Below, in pieces: positions 7,821 through 16,359 of a stretch of 64,000 nucleotides of DNA. A model generated the notes under the pieces. It was not told the DNA's origin. It saw only the letters and a program-made list of their open reading frames with translations, and made no database searches. Made by a program: the position numbers and the translations under genes. How positions within the stretch are numbered: the stretch's first letter is position 1; the number at the start of each line of letters is the position of its first letter. The DNA is from CAZGUX01 sp964529305. Lineage in GTDB: Bacteria; Acidobacteriota; Terriglobia; Bryobacterales; Bryobacteraceae. Location of the stretch: positions 1 to 64,000 of the forward strand of contig CAZGUX010000288.1 of NCBI GenBank assembly GCA_964529305.1, written 5' to 3'.

Positions 7821-10421
7821 ATGCTTCGGGAGTTCTGTTTTACGTTACTTACCTTGGGTGTCGTCTGTGCCGAAACACCTGCCGCTCCGCCAGCAGCGGC
7901 GGCGCCGAAGGCGGCTACCACTCCAGCCCCAGGCCGCCCGGCGGTGAATCTCCAAAGCGCGGCCGCGCGGCGTAACGAAAACGTCCAGGTCAGCCGCATC
8001 GACACGGAGGTCCAGAAGGAATCCAACATACGGCTCGGCAGCCAGTACACTCCGGTGTTAACGGCCGCGCCGGAACAGAACTTCTATTCGGTGGAGCACG
8101 GCAACCGGCCCGCCGAGAAGGCCATCGTGACGCCCGCCCCGGTCGCGGCCGGTTGGCACGGCGAACTCTTCGAATCCCACCGCAACAGTCTCTTCAACAG
8201 CCGCACCTTTTTTCAGGTGGGAGGGGTGAAGCCGTCGCGGGAGAACCGCTTCGGAGGACGATTTACAGGAACGGCCGGAGGCTTCGGTTCTCTTACCGGC
8301 TCCTACCAGCAGAACAAAATCCGGGGGATGGTCAACGGCAATGTGTTAGTTCCGCTGGCCAGCGAGCGAACGCCCCTGGCCATGGATCCCGACGTGCGCG
8401 CTATCGTCGGCCGCTATTTGGAAGCCTACCCGAAAGAGTTGCCGAATCGCCCGGACTTCGACCCCCGCGCCCTGAACACGAACTCGCAGCAGCGAATCGA
8501 CGAACTGCAGGCCAGTTTGCGCCTGGACCGCGATTTCGGGATACGCCATCACCTGTCTGCGCTTCACTCTGTCAGTCGCCAGAGGGTGGACGCATTTCAG
8601 TTGGTGGCGGGTCAGAATCCCGACATGGATATCCACAACCATCGTTCCCGCCTGGCGTGGCACACGGCAATGTCGCCGTCGACGGTGGTCGATTTCGGCG
8701 CCGGTTTCACCCGCGTGCGCTCGTTCCTGCGGCCGGAACCGAACGCCGTGGGGCCGCGCGTCCGAATCGGATATCAGGTGGAAGAACTCGGCCCGGACAG
8801 CCACTTCCCCATCGACCGCGCACAGAACACCTACTCCGCGGGGACGCTGCTCTCGCACCGCGGCGCGGGCGGACGCCATCAATGGACGCTCGGGGGCGAC
8901 TTTTTTCGATTTCAGACCAACGGGAGCGAGACCAAAAACAACCGGGGGGAATGGGGATTCACCAACAATTTCGGCCGCCTGGGAATCGACAACCTTCGGA
9001 TGGGTACCGCCTCGTATTACTTTGTGACGATCGGCGAGATGCGGCGCGGGTATCGCAACAGCCAGGCAAACTTCTATGCCGGAGACCGGTGGAAGGCCCA
9101 CCGCCGGGTTCAGATCGACTACGGTCTCCGCTACAGCCTGGAGACTGCGCCCCGCGAGGTCAACGGCCTGGACCCGGTTCCCTACCGATGCGACTGCAAC
9201 AACGTCAGCCCGCGGTTCAGCCTCACCGCGGAAGAGCCGGGAGGGTGGATCGTACGAACCGGCTACACCGTGTCGTTCGGGCAAATCCCAGCGGTGACGT
9301 ACGGCCAGGGGCGCTACAATCTGCCGGGCGCGAGGTACGTGCAGATTCAGAATCCGGATAGCCTCGTCGCGCCATTGCGGAATCTCGATCTCACCGATCC
9401 CAACGGACGCTCGTCGCCGACGTTCTTTTCCCCCAATCTGGTGTCTCCGTACTCTCATCAGTACGGAATCTCGCTCGAGCGTACGCTGGGCGCTTATCTG
9501 GTTCGCACCTCTTACTTTGGAAGCCGCACCATCAAGCTGCTGAACCCGTACACCGGAAACCGTGCGGAACTCCGGACGGGACTCCAGCCGACGCTCAACA
9601 ACGTCGACCTGCGGCGGGCGGACAGCCGGTATTACGACGTCAACTACATTGTGAATGGCGGAAACGCCTATCTGGACGGAGGGCAGTTCGGGCTGGAAGC
9701 GCCCTTTCGCCGGGGGTTGGCCTGGAGCGTGAACTACACCTTCGCCAAGGCGATTGACCAAGGCGTGGACTACACGGCCACCGCAGCCAACCGCGACATA
9801 TCCAAAGGGCGCAGCCAATCGCAGTACGACTCGCTCGCGGACCGGAAAGGCTTGAGCAATTTCGATTCACCGCATGCACTCTTGCTTTCGGCGGTGTACG
9901 ATTTGCCCAAGCTAGCGGCAGCGAGTGGGTTGTGGGCGAGGCTGGTCAACAACTGGCAGTTGTCGGGCGCCGGCATCCTCAAGAACGGCACCCCGTTGAC
10001 GCTCTATGTGGGAAGCGACGCACCGGGCTTCGGCAACATCGACGGTGGGTCGAGCGACCGTCCCAGCGTCGTGGACCCGACGATTCTTGGCAAGACCATC
10101 GGGAACCCGGATGTTGCCCTTCGAATGATGACGAGAGACCGCTTCGACTATATCCGTGAGGGTGAGACACGGGGAAACATGGGCAAGAACACGCTCCGAA
10201 AAGGGCCCATTCGCAACTTCAATTTTGCGTTGGGAAAGCAGTGGAAATGGGGCCCTCAGCGCGAACGGACGGTGCTGTTTCGGAGTGAGGCGACCAATCT
10301 CAGTAATACACCTCAGTTCGATGAGCCGCAACGCAATCTGACCTCACCATCCTTCGGTAGAATCACGAACACCCTGAACGAAGGACGTGTGTTACAGTTC
10401 GTTGTGCGGTTTCTGATCTGA
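7821..10421 (+). CDS. TonB-dependent receptor-like outer membrane beta-barrel protein
   Basis: An 866-residue protein. A signal peptide (MLREFCFTLLTLGVVCAE) is followed by an Ala/Pro-rich linker to about residue 40. A long beta-barrel follows with the usual Oar-like blocks: SPYSHQYGISLERTLG, WSVNYTFAKAIDQGVDY, NNWQLSGAGILKNGTPL, and a tail ending VVRFLI. The usual N-terminal carboxypeptidase-regulatory domain and a recognisable plug are not evident, unlike the receptor at 56394-59610. Oar-like proteins are thought to import or bind macromolecules, but the ligand is unknown. The ATG at 7821 gives the signal peptide and is preceded by TAGACT ten bases upstream. Confidence 0.83.
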   Translation: MLREFCFTLLTLGVVCAETPAAPPAAAAPKAATTPAPGRPAVNLQSAAARRNENVQVSRIDTEVQKESNIRLGSQYTPVLTAAPEQNFYSVEHGNRPAEKAIVTPAPVAAGWHGELFESHRNSLFNSRTFFQVGGVKPSRENRFGGRFTGTAGGFGSLTGSYQQNKIRGMVNGNVLVPLASERTPLAMDPDVRAIVGRYLEAYPKELPNRPDFDPRALNTNSQQRIDELQASLRLDRDFGIRHHLSALHSVSRQRVDAFQLVAGQNPDMDIHNHRSRLAWHTAMSPSTVVDFGAGFTRVRSFLRPEPNAVGPRVRIGYQVEELGPDSHFPIDRAQNTYSAGTLLSHRGAGGRHQWTLGGDFFRFQTNGSETKNNRGEWGFTNNFGRLGIDNLRMGTASYYFVTIGEMRRGYRNSQANFYAGDRWKAHRRVQIDYGLRYSLETAPREVNGLDPVPYRCDCNNVSPRFSLTAEEPGGWIVRTGYTVSFGQIPAVTYGQGRYNLPGARYVQIQNPDSLVAPLRNLDLTDPNGRSSPTFFSPNLVSPYSHQYGISLERTLGAYLVRTSYFGSRTIKLLNPYTGNRAELRTGLQPTLNNVDLRRADSRYYDVNYIVNGGNAYLDGGQFGLEAPFRRGLAWSVNYTFAKAIDQGVDYTATAANRDISKGRSQSQYDSLADRKGLSNFDSPHALLLSAVYDLPKLAAASGLWARLVNNWQLSGAGILKNGTPLTLYVGSDAPGFGNIDGGSSDRPSVVDPTILGKTIGNPDVALRMMTRDRFDYIREGETRGNMGKNTLRKGPIRNFNFALGKQWKWGPQRERTVLFRSEATNLSNTPQFDEPQRNLTSPSFGRITNTLNEGRVLQFVVRFLI

Positions 10422-10446
10422 CGTCCTCCAGCTATTTGAACCCGTG

Positions 10447-11175
10447 ATGATTGAAAGCTGCGGCCTTACTGATCCCGGTTGTGTTCGAGCCAACAACGAG
10501 GACTTTTTTTACGTGGCTCCCGAACTTGGACTCTGTGTGCTTGCCGACGGAATGGGCGGAGCGAATGCCGGCGAGAGGGCGTCGCAACTGGCCGTGCAGA
10601 CGGTGATTGACGTCGTCGGCGCGGCGGGCGCAACGCCAAACCGGGATACGCTCCTGGAAGCCATGGAGCAGGCCAACCGGGCGGTATTGAGCGTCGCCCG
10701 CAGCGACCGCCGCCTGGAAGGAATGGGCACCACCCTGGTCGCGGCCCTCGACGCCGGAGAAGAGATCATGATCACCAGCGTGGGCGACAGCCGCGCCTAC
10801 CTGCTGGAGGAAGAGTCGTTCCTTCCGGTGACCCAGGATCAAAGCTGGGTGAACGAGGTCGGGCGCGTGATGGGCCTGGACGAAGGTTCTCTCAAGACCC
10901 ATCCACTGCGGCACGTCTTGACGATGGCCATTGGAGCCGGAAACAAACTGGTGGTCAATTCGTATACGTGTCCGTGGAAAGTCGGGTCGATTCTGCTGAT
11001 GTCGAGCGATGGGCTGCACGGGGTGGTGGATGTGCCCAGCATCGAAGCGATTCTGCGCGCGCCGGACGAGGGACCCGAGCCGCTGCGGCAGAAGTGCGAA
11101 CAGCTGATTCAGGCCGCGCGCGACGCAGGCGCCCCCGATAACGTGACGGCAGTTCTCATTCGCCGCGTGAATTGA
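10447..11175 (+). CDS. PP2C-family serine/threonine protein phosphatase
   Basis: A 242-residue, single-domain PP2C/Stp1-type phosphatase using two metal ions. Motifs in order: RANNEDFFY, LCVLADGMGGANAGE, MGTTLVAALDAGE, ITSVGDSRAYLLEE, TQDQSWVNEV, SSDGLHGVV and GAPDNVTAVLI. All metal-binding aspartates expected for the family appear present. It would reverse Ser/Thr phosphorylation by Hanks-type kinases; no such kinase gene is in this window. A GTG one codon upstream (10444) is an alternative start. No ribosome site is obvious. It ends one base before the stop codon of the convergent enolase gene. Confidence 0.93.
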   Translation: MIESCGLTDPGCVRANNEDFFYVAPELGLCVLADGMGGANAGERASQLAVQTVIDVVGAAGATPNRDTLLEAMEQANRAVLSVARSDRRLEGMGTTLVAALDAGEEIMITSVGDSRAYLLEEESFLPVTQDQSWVNEVGRVMGLDEGSLKTHPLRHVLTMAIGAGNKLVVNSYTCPWKVGSILLMSSDGLHGVVDVPSIEAILRAPDEGPEPLRQKCEQLIQAARDAGAPDNVTAVLIRRVN

Positions 11176-11176
11176 G

Positions 11177-12376
11177 CTACTGATTCGGAAACCAGAGGAT
11201 CCTGGTCTCCGCCTGGCGCTTGTGTTCGGCGAACCCTTGTCCCTCCGTGTCGTAGGCGGACAAGTAGCCGCGCTTCGAGTAGAGCTCTGCATAGCGCCCG
11301 ACTTTGTCCGGATCCAGCGTGACGCCGATGCCGGGTTTCTGCGGCAGCCGCAGGCAGCCGCGCTGGAACTTCGGAACGTCCGTCACCACATCGTCGGCAA
11401 GCATGTGATTGTAGGTCTGGTTGTCGAAGAGGAAGTTGGAGCTGGACGCAATCACCTGCATCGCGGCATAGGTGGTGATCGCCAGCGGCCCGAAGCTGTG
11501 GAACACGATGGGGACGCCCGCGGCTTCGGCGATGCCCGCGGCTTTCTTGAAGGCCAGTAGTCCGCCGGCCTGATGCGGGTCGGTCATCACGACATCGGCC
11601 GCGCCCGCGGCCAGCACCTGGAACAGGTCCTTGTTCGTCCAGGAGGATTGGTTGGCCGCGATCGGGACCGTGGTTCTCTGGCGGAGCCACTTGAGGGTCT
11701 CGATATCGGACATCCGCGTCGGCTGTTCGATGTACTGAAGATCGTCTGGCTTCATCTGCTCGAGGATGCGGAGGGCCGTTCCGGGAGTCCATGCCTCGTT
11801 CGCGTCCACCCTCAGGTGCACCTTGGGGCCGATGGCTTCGCGCAGAGCTTTCACCACGGCGACGTCTGAATCGAAATCGAGGCCAACTTTGGTATAGATC
11901 GTCCCGAACCCGGCCTCCACCGCGCGCCGCGCGTCCTGCTGGATCTGGTCAAGCGGCTTGCGCTGCACAAAGTACATGAACGGGACTTCGTCACGAACGG
12001 AGCCGCCAAAGAACGTGCTCACCGGCCGGTTGACGGCTTTTCCGAGCAGGTCCCAGAGCGCCATTTCGATGCCGCCCCAGGCGGCGTTGGCCATGGTGGG
12101 AAAAGCGTAGAAGCCGCCCATGGACTGGATTTTGTGCGTGAGGTGCTCGATCCCTTGGGGGTCTTCGCCGGCCAACAGATCGCGCATGTTGCCCAGGGCG
12201 GCGAGCGTGACCTCCACCGAGGGCGCGGGCAGAGCCTCGCCGATTCCGGTCAAGCCTTCGTCCGTGTCCACTTCAACGATCACGCTGGTGACGCCCGGCC
12301 GGCTCCCGCCAGACCAGATTTCGGGCTCGACGAACGGCACGGAGACGGTGGTGTAACGGATATCCCTGATTTTCAT
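11177..12376 (-). CDS. Mandelate racemase/muconate lactonizing-type enolase superfamily enzyme
   Basis: A 399-residue enzyme with the N-terminal capping domain and C-terminal TIM barrel. Active-site positions in sequence order are K163 (TKVG), D191 (RVDANEAW), E217 (YIEQP), Q243 (AANQSSW), D266 (MTDPHQAGG) and H293 (VFHSFG). The Asp266/His293 pair matches the mandelate racemase subgroup, which abstracts a proton alpha to a carboxylate. The third metal ligand is normally Glu and here is Gln, while the lysine motif reads KVG rather than KxK. The substrate is probably a sugar acid or similar carboxylate. It is transcribed divergently from the PSD1 gene, 31 bp away. Confidence 0.87.
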   Translation of the reverse strand: MKIRDIRYTTVSVPFVEPEIWSGGSRPGVTSVIVEVDTDEGLTGIGEALPAPSVEVTLAALGNMRDLLAGEDPQGIEHLTHKIQSMGGFYAFPTMANAAWGGIEMALWDLLGKAVNRPVSTFFGGSVRDEVPFMYFVQRKPLDQIQQDARRAVEAGFGTIYTKVGLDFDSDVAVVKALREAIGPKVHLRVDANEAWTPGTALRILEQMKPDDLQYIEQPTRMSDIETLKWLRQRTTVPIAANQSSWTNKDLFQVLAAGAADVVMTDPHQAGGLLAFKKAAGIAEAAGVPIVFHSFGPLAITTYAAMQVIASSSNFLFDNQTYNHMLADDVVTDVPKFQRGCLRLPQKPGIGVTLDPDKVGRYAELYSKRGYLSAYDTEGQGFAEHKRQAETRILWFPNQ

Positions 12377-12395
12377 GGTGAGGGGGCAACCGACC

Positions 12396-12402
12396 TATAA
12401 TA
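12396..12402. promoter_or_regulatory. Shared, symmetric -10 element (TATAATA) between the enolase and PSD1 genes
   Basis: The seven bases read TATAATA on the plus strand and TATTATA on the minus strand. Forward, the hexamer ends six bases before the PSD1 ATG; in reverse it lies about 20 bases before the enolase ATG. The whole intergenic space is 31 bp, so both promoters must overlap. No good -35 is visible on either side. Confidence 0.5.
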
Positions 12403-12407
12403 CCCTC

Positions 12408-14867
12408 ATGCGTCCACTCGCTTACGCCCGTGGCACAGTTCGTGGCATGGTTGCCTTGGTCTCTGTCGCGCTCGGGTATACCGGGGTGGCCGCGGGTGCT
12501 TCTTCCACGTTTGAGTCGGAAGTCCTGCCCGTGATGGAGGCCGCCTGCGTGAAGTGTCATAGCGGTTCCTCGGCACAGGGTGGCCTCGACGTGCGAACCC
12601 GCGCGGCGTTGCTGAAGGGCGGGGCGTCGGGGGCGTCGGTAGTGGCCGGCAACCCGAAGGGGAGCCTGCTGCTCAAGCGGGTTCGCAGCGGCCAGATGCC
12701 TCCGGGCGGGCCGGCGCTGGACGCCGCCTCGATCCGCCGCATCGAACAATGGATTCTGGACGGCGCGACGGGGGATTCGGCGTCCGCCGAAGTGCGTGAC
12801 CGGCAACACTGGGCCTTCCAACCGCCGAAGCGGCCAGTGCCCCCAACCGTCAAGTCGAAGGGACGGGTACGGAATCCCATCGACGCTTTCGTGCTGGCAG
12901 AACTCGAGAAGCGCGGTCTCTCACTTTCGCCCGAGGCGGATCGAACCACCCTGATTCGCCGGTTGTCCTTCAATCTCACCGGGCTGCCGCCTTCACCCGA
13001 GGAGGTGGACGCGTTCGTGGCCGACCGGTCGCCGGAGGCGTACGAAAAGCTGGTGGAGCGCCTGCTCGCCAGTGAACGCTACGGCGAGCGATGGGGACGT
13101 CACTGGCTGGACGCCGCGGGCTACGCGGATTCGGAAGGCGTGCTTGCCGCCGATGTCATTCGCGGAAACGCGTGGCGCTATCGCGACTACGTCATCCGCG
13201 CCTTCAACCAGGACAAGCCCTACGATCGCTTTCTGCTCGAGCAGTTCGCCGGCGACGAGATCTCCGACTTCCGGCGCTACGACAAACTGCCGGCCGAAGT
13301 ACACGAATCGCTGGCGGCTACCGGCTTCCTCCGGACCGCGGTCGACGCGACGCGTGACGATTTTCTGCCAAAGGACTTCGCCGAGTATCTGTGGCGGACC
13401 GTGTTCGACACCGAGCAGATTGCCGTGTCGGCGACCATGGGCCTGACGATCCAGTGCGCGCGCTGCCACGACCATAAGTACGAGCCGATCGCGCAGAAAG
13501 ACTACTACCGCGTCCAATCGATCTTCGCCGGCGCACTCAGGCCCACCGGCCCCGTGTTGCCAACCTACAAGCGGTTGGTCGTGGACGCGACCAAAGAGGA
13601 TCAGAAAAAGGCCGAGATCACAAACGGCCCGCTGGACGGAGTGGTGAAGGCATTACGCGAACTACGCACGGCCCGCTTGAAACAGTACCGCGCGCAACAT
13701 CCCAAGGGCGAAAAGGCGACCGAGGCCGAATTGCGCATGGAGTTTCCGGACTTCGAGTCGGTGACGGACCGCCTGGACAACGAGATCCGCGCGGAGGAGG
13801 CCAGGCGAGTCAACCTGCCCACCATTCGGGCGCTTTACGATCTCGACGCCAAGCCGATGCCGACACACCTGCTGCAGCGGGGAGACCCGTTGAGGCCCGG
13901 TGAAGTCGTGGAGCCGGGAGTTCCGGCCGTGCTGGCCGCGTGGAACGAATTTTCCGTGCCCACGCCGCCTGCCGATGCGAAGACCACTGGCCGGCGCACG
14001 GCCTTCGCCCGCTGGCTGACGCGTCCCGACCATCCGTTGACGTCGCGGGTGATGGTAAACCGGATCTGGGCCGGGCATTTTGGGACCGGGATCGTTGCGT
14101 CGCTCGATAACTTTGGCAAGTCCGGTCCCGCACCGTTGAATCAGCCCTTGCTCGACTGGCTGGCCACGGAATTTGTCGGCCGCGAGTGGAGCATCAAGGC
14201 CATGCACCGGATGATCGTGACGTCTGCGACCTACCGGCAGGCCTCCGCGCCCAATGCCGAGGCGTTGAAGATCGATCCTGAAAACAAGTATCTCTGGCGG
14301 ATGAGCCCTCGCCGGATGGAAGCGGAGACCATTCGCGACATGGTGCTCGCCGTCGCCGGGACGCTGGATACGACGATGTTCGGCGAGCCCGTGTCGGCAA
14401 AGACCAAGCCGTCGGGAGAAGTGGTGCCCCAAGGTGAGGAATGCCGGGGCCGGCGTTCGGTGTACCAACTGGTGCGGCGCTCGGCGATGCAGAGTTTCCT
14501 GAACGCATTCGACGCGCCGGTGATGGAGATCAACTGCACTCGGCGCGTCGTGTCGACTTCGGCGACGCAGGCCCTGGCCCTGATGAACAGCGACTTCATC
14601 ACCGCACAGGCCGGGCGCTTCGCCGCCCGGGTGTTGGATGAGACGCCCCCTGGAGAGTCGCTGGCCGACCCGCGATCCATCGAGCGCGCCTTCCGGCTTT
14701 CCCTGGTCCGGCGTCCCGGCCCCGGGGAACTGCGGGCTCTCGAGACGTTTGTCCGCAAACAGTCGGATCTATACCCCGGTGCAACAGGGCGAATCCTGAA
14801 GTATCGGGTGTATGCAGATCTCTGCCAGGCGCTACTCAGCACCAATGAGTTTGTTTATGTCGATTGA
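12408..14867 (+). CDS. PSD1 (DUF1549/DUF1553) domain protein with c-type haem motifs
   Basis: An 819-residue exported protein of planctomycete-type architecture. A signal peptide is followed by a PSCyt1 haem domain with CxxCH at C47-H51 (ACVKCHSG). DUF1549 follows (IDAFVLAELEKRGLSLSPEADR, LSFNLTGLPPSPEEVDAFV). A second CxxCH lies at about C350-H354 (CARCHDHKYEPI). The C-terminal DUF1553 contains HPLTSRVMVNRIWAGHFGTGIV and LLDWLATEF. These proteins occur next to DUF1501 genes, as here, and are proposed to serve periplasmic redox degradation of organic matter; no biochemical role is established. The ATG at 12408 sits six bases after TATAAT; ATG 12447 is an alternative that gives a shorter signal peptide. 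DUF1501 follows after 12 bp. Confidence 0.92.
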   Translation: MRPLAYARGTVRGMVALVSVALGYTGVAAGASSTFESEVLPVMEAACVKCHSGSSAQGGLDVRTRAALLKGGASGASVVAGNPKGSLLLKRVRSGQMPPGGPALDAASIRRIEQWILDGATGDSASAEVRDRQHWAFQPPKRPVPPTVKSKGRVRNPIDAFVLAELEKRGLSLSPEADRTTLIRRLSFNLTGLPPSPEEVDAFVADRSPEAYEKLVERLLASERYGERWGRHWLDAAGYADSEGVLAADVIRGNAWRYRDYVIRAFNQDKPYDRFLLEQFAGDEISDFRRYDKLPAEVHESLAATGFLRTAVDATRDDFLPKDFAEYLWRTVFDTEQIAVSATMGLTIQCARCHDHKYEPIAQKDYYRVQSIFAGALRPTGPVLPTYKRLVVDATKEDQKKAEITNGPLDGVVKALRELRTARLKQYRAQHPKGEKATEAELRMEFPDFESVTDRLDNEIRAEEARRVNLPTIRALYDLDAKPMPTHLLQRGDPLRPGEVVEPGVPAVLAAWNEFSVPTPPADAKTTGRRTAFARWLTRPDHPLTSRVMVNRIWAGHFGTGIVASLDNFGKSGPAPLNQPLLDWLATEFVGREWSIKAMHRMIVTSATYRQASAPNAEALKIDPENKYLWRMSPRRMEAETIRDMVLAVAGTLDTTMFGEPVSAKTKPSGEVVPQGEECRGRRSVYQLVRRSAMQSFLNAFDAPVMEINCTRRVVSTSATQALALMNSDFITAQAGRFAARVLDETPPGESLADPRSIERAFRLSLVRRPGPGELRALETFVRKQSDLYPGATGRILKYRVYADLCQALLSTNEFVYVD

Positions 14868-14879
14868 GGAGGACCGGGG

Positions 14880-16268
14880 ATGAACGTTCGCCACTTGCTC
14901 TCGCGCCGGGATTTCTATACGAGGATGAGCGTCGGCCTGGGAGGGTTCGCGCTGGGTTCGCTGCTGGGCGACACGCGCGCCCGCTACGACGTGCTGCCCA
15001 AGAAACCTCACTTCGCGCCCAAGGTCAAGCGCGTCATCTTCCTCTTCCAGAACGGCGGGCCGAGCCAGGTGGATTTGTTCGATCCGAAGCCGGAACTGGC
15101 GAAGCGCGCGGGGCAGAAGCCGGGCGAAGGGTTCATCAACACGGTGGATCCTGCCAAGACCGGAACGTGGCTGGGCAGTCCGTTCCAGTTCGCGCCGCGC
15201 GGGAAGAGCGGGATGATCCTGTCCGAACTGCTTCCCGGGCTGGCGCGCCACGCCGACGAGATCGCGCTCATCCGGTCGATGGTGACGGTCCACTCGAATC
15301 ACGAGCAGGCGATCTGGCAATTCAATACCGGGACGGTGATGCCGGGCCGGCCAGCCATGGGCTCTTGGATCACCTACGCCCTGGGAACGGAGAATCAGAA
15401 TCTGCCGGCGTATGCGGCCATTCTCAATCCCAAGGGACTGCCGGTCGACGGCGTGCGCAACTTCTCCAACGGATGGCTGCCGCCGGTGTTTCAAGGAATG
15501 GCGATGCGGGCGGAAGGGACACCCGTTTTGAACCTGAAGCCCAAGACCTCCGACGCCGCGGCGCGATCGCGTCTGGAACTGCTGCAGACGCTCAACCGCG
15601 AGCACCTGCGCCGGCACTCCGACCAACTTGAACTGGAAGCCCGCATCGAGAGTTTCGAACTGGCGGCGCGCATGCAGATCGAGGCCACCGACGCGCTCGA
15701 CCTGGCCAAGGAACCCCAGGAGACTCACGACCTGTATCGGACCGCGGACCCCGTGGCCGGCGTCCACGGCCGGCAACTCCTGTTGGCGCGCCGCCTGGTC
15801 GAACGAGGCGTGCGCTTCGTCCAGGTCCTGCACGAAGGACAACCCTGGGACACGCATCGCGAGAACGACGCCGGCAATCGCAAGATCTGCCAGCAAACCG
15901 ATGAGCCCACCGCGGCGCTGTTGACCGACCTGAAGCGACGGGGTCTCTGGGAAGACACGCTTGTGATTTGGGGCGGCGAGTTCGGACGCACGCCGATGGC
16001 CGAGGGCAAGGACGGGCGCGATCATCACAAGTTCGGCTTCAGCATCTGGATCGCGGGTGGCGGCGTGAAGGGCGGCGTCACCTACGGAGGCACCGACGAC
16101 TTCGGATATCACTCAGTGGATCAGGTGGTGACCGTGGCCGATTTTCACGCCACGGTTCTGCACCTGATGGGCATCGACTTCAACCGCCTGAGCTTCCATC
16201 ACGACACGCGGGACGAGAAACTGACCGACGTCCAGACACCAACCGTGGTGAAGGCGGTCCTGTCGTAG
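14880..16268 (+). CDS. DUF1501 (sulfatase-like fold) Tat-exported protein
   Basis: A 462-residue protein. The N-terminus LSRRDFYTRMSVGLGGFALG is a Tat signal. It continues with the DUF1501 blocks KRVIFLFQNGGPSQVDLFDPK, SGMILSELLPGLARHADEIALIRSM and VIWGGEFGRTPMAEGKDGRDHH near the C-terminus. The fold is alkaline-phosphatase/sulfatase-like, with metal-binding D and H residues in the last block. The enzyme activity of the family is unknown. An excellent ribosome site (GAGGAGG) precedes the ATG. It is almost always partnered by a PSD1 protein, as seen here, so the two probably work together in the periplasm. Confidence 0.93.
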   Translation: MNVRHLLSRRDFYTRMSVGLGGFALGSLLGDTRARYDVLPKKPHFAPKVKRVIFLFQNGGPSQVDLFDPKPELAKRAGQKPGEGFINTVDPAKTGTWLGSPFQFAPRGKSGMILSELLPGLARHADEIALIRSMVTVHSNHEQAIWQFNTGTVMPGRPAMGSWITYALGTENQNLPAYAAILNPKGLPVDGVRNFSNGWLPPVFQGMAMRAEGTPVLNLKPKTSDAAARSRLELLQTLNREHLRRHSDQLELEARIESFELAARMQIEATDALDLAKEPQETHDLYRTADPVAGVHGRQLLLARRLVERGVRFVQVLHEGQPWDTHRENDAGNRKICQQTDEPTAALLTDLKRRGLWEDTLVIWGGEFGRTPMAEGKDGRDHHKFGFSIWIAGGGVKGGVTYGGTDDFGYHSVDQVVTVADFHATVLHLMGIDFNRLSFHHDTRDEKLTDVQTPTVVKAVLS

Positions 16269-16320
16269 GGGGTCGGGCGCTTCGCAGCAGAGCCGCTGCC
16301 AATGAAGACCGTTTCAACGG

Positions 16321-16348
16321 AGCCGCGACCGCCAGGGAGCGGTGGCTG
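16321..16348 (+). repeat. Dispersed intergenic repeat, family A (GACCGNNAGGGAG core)
   Basis: A copy of a short repeat with core GACCGNCAGGGAGCGGT, seen also near 19146, 19210, 30169 and 32644. The flanks can pair (AGCC...GGCT). This copy lies between DUF1501 and creatininase and ends at the GGAG used as ribosome site by the latter. Confidence 0.65.
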
Positions 16349-16359
16349 GAGAAGCACTT

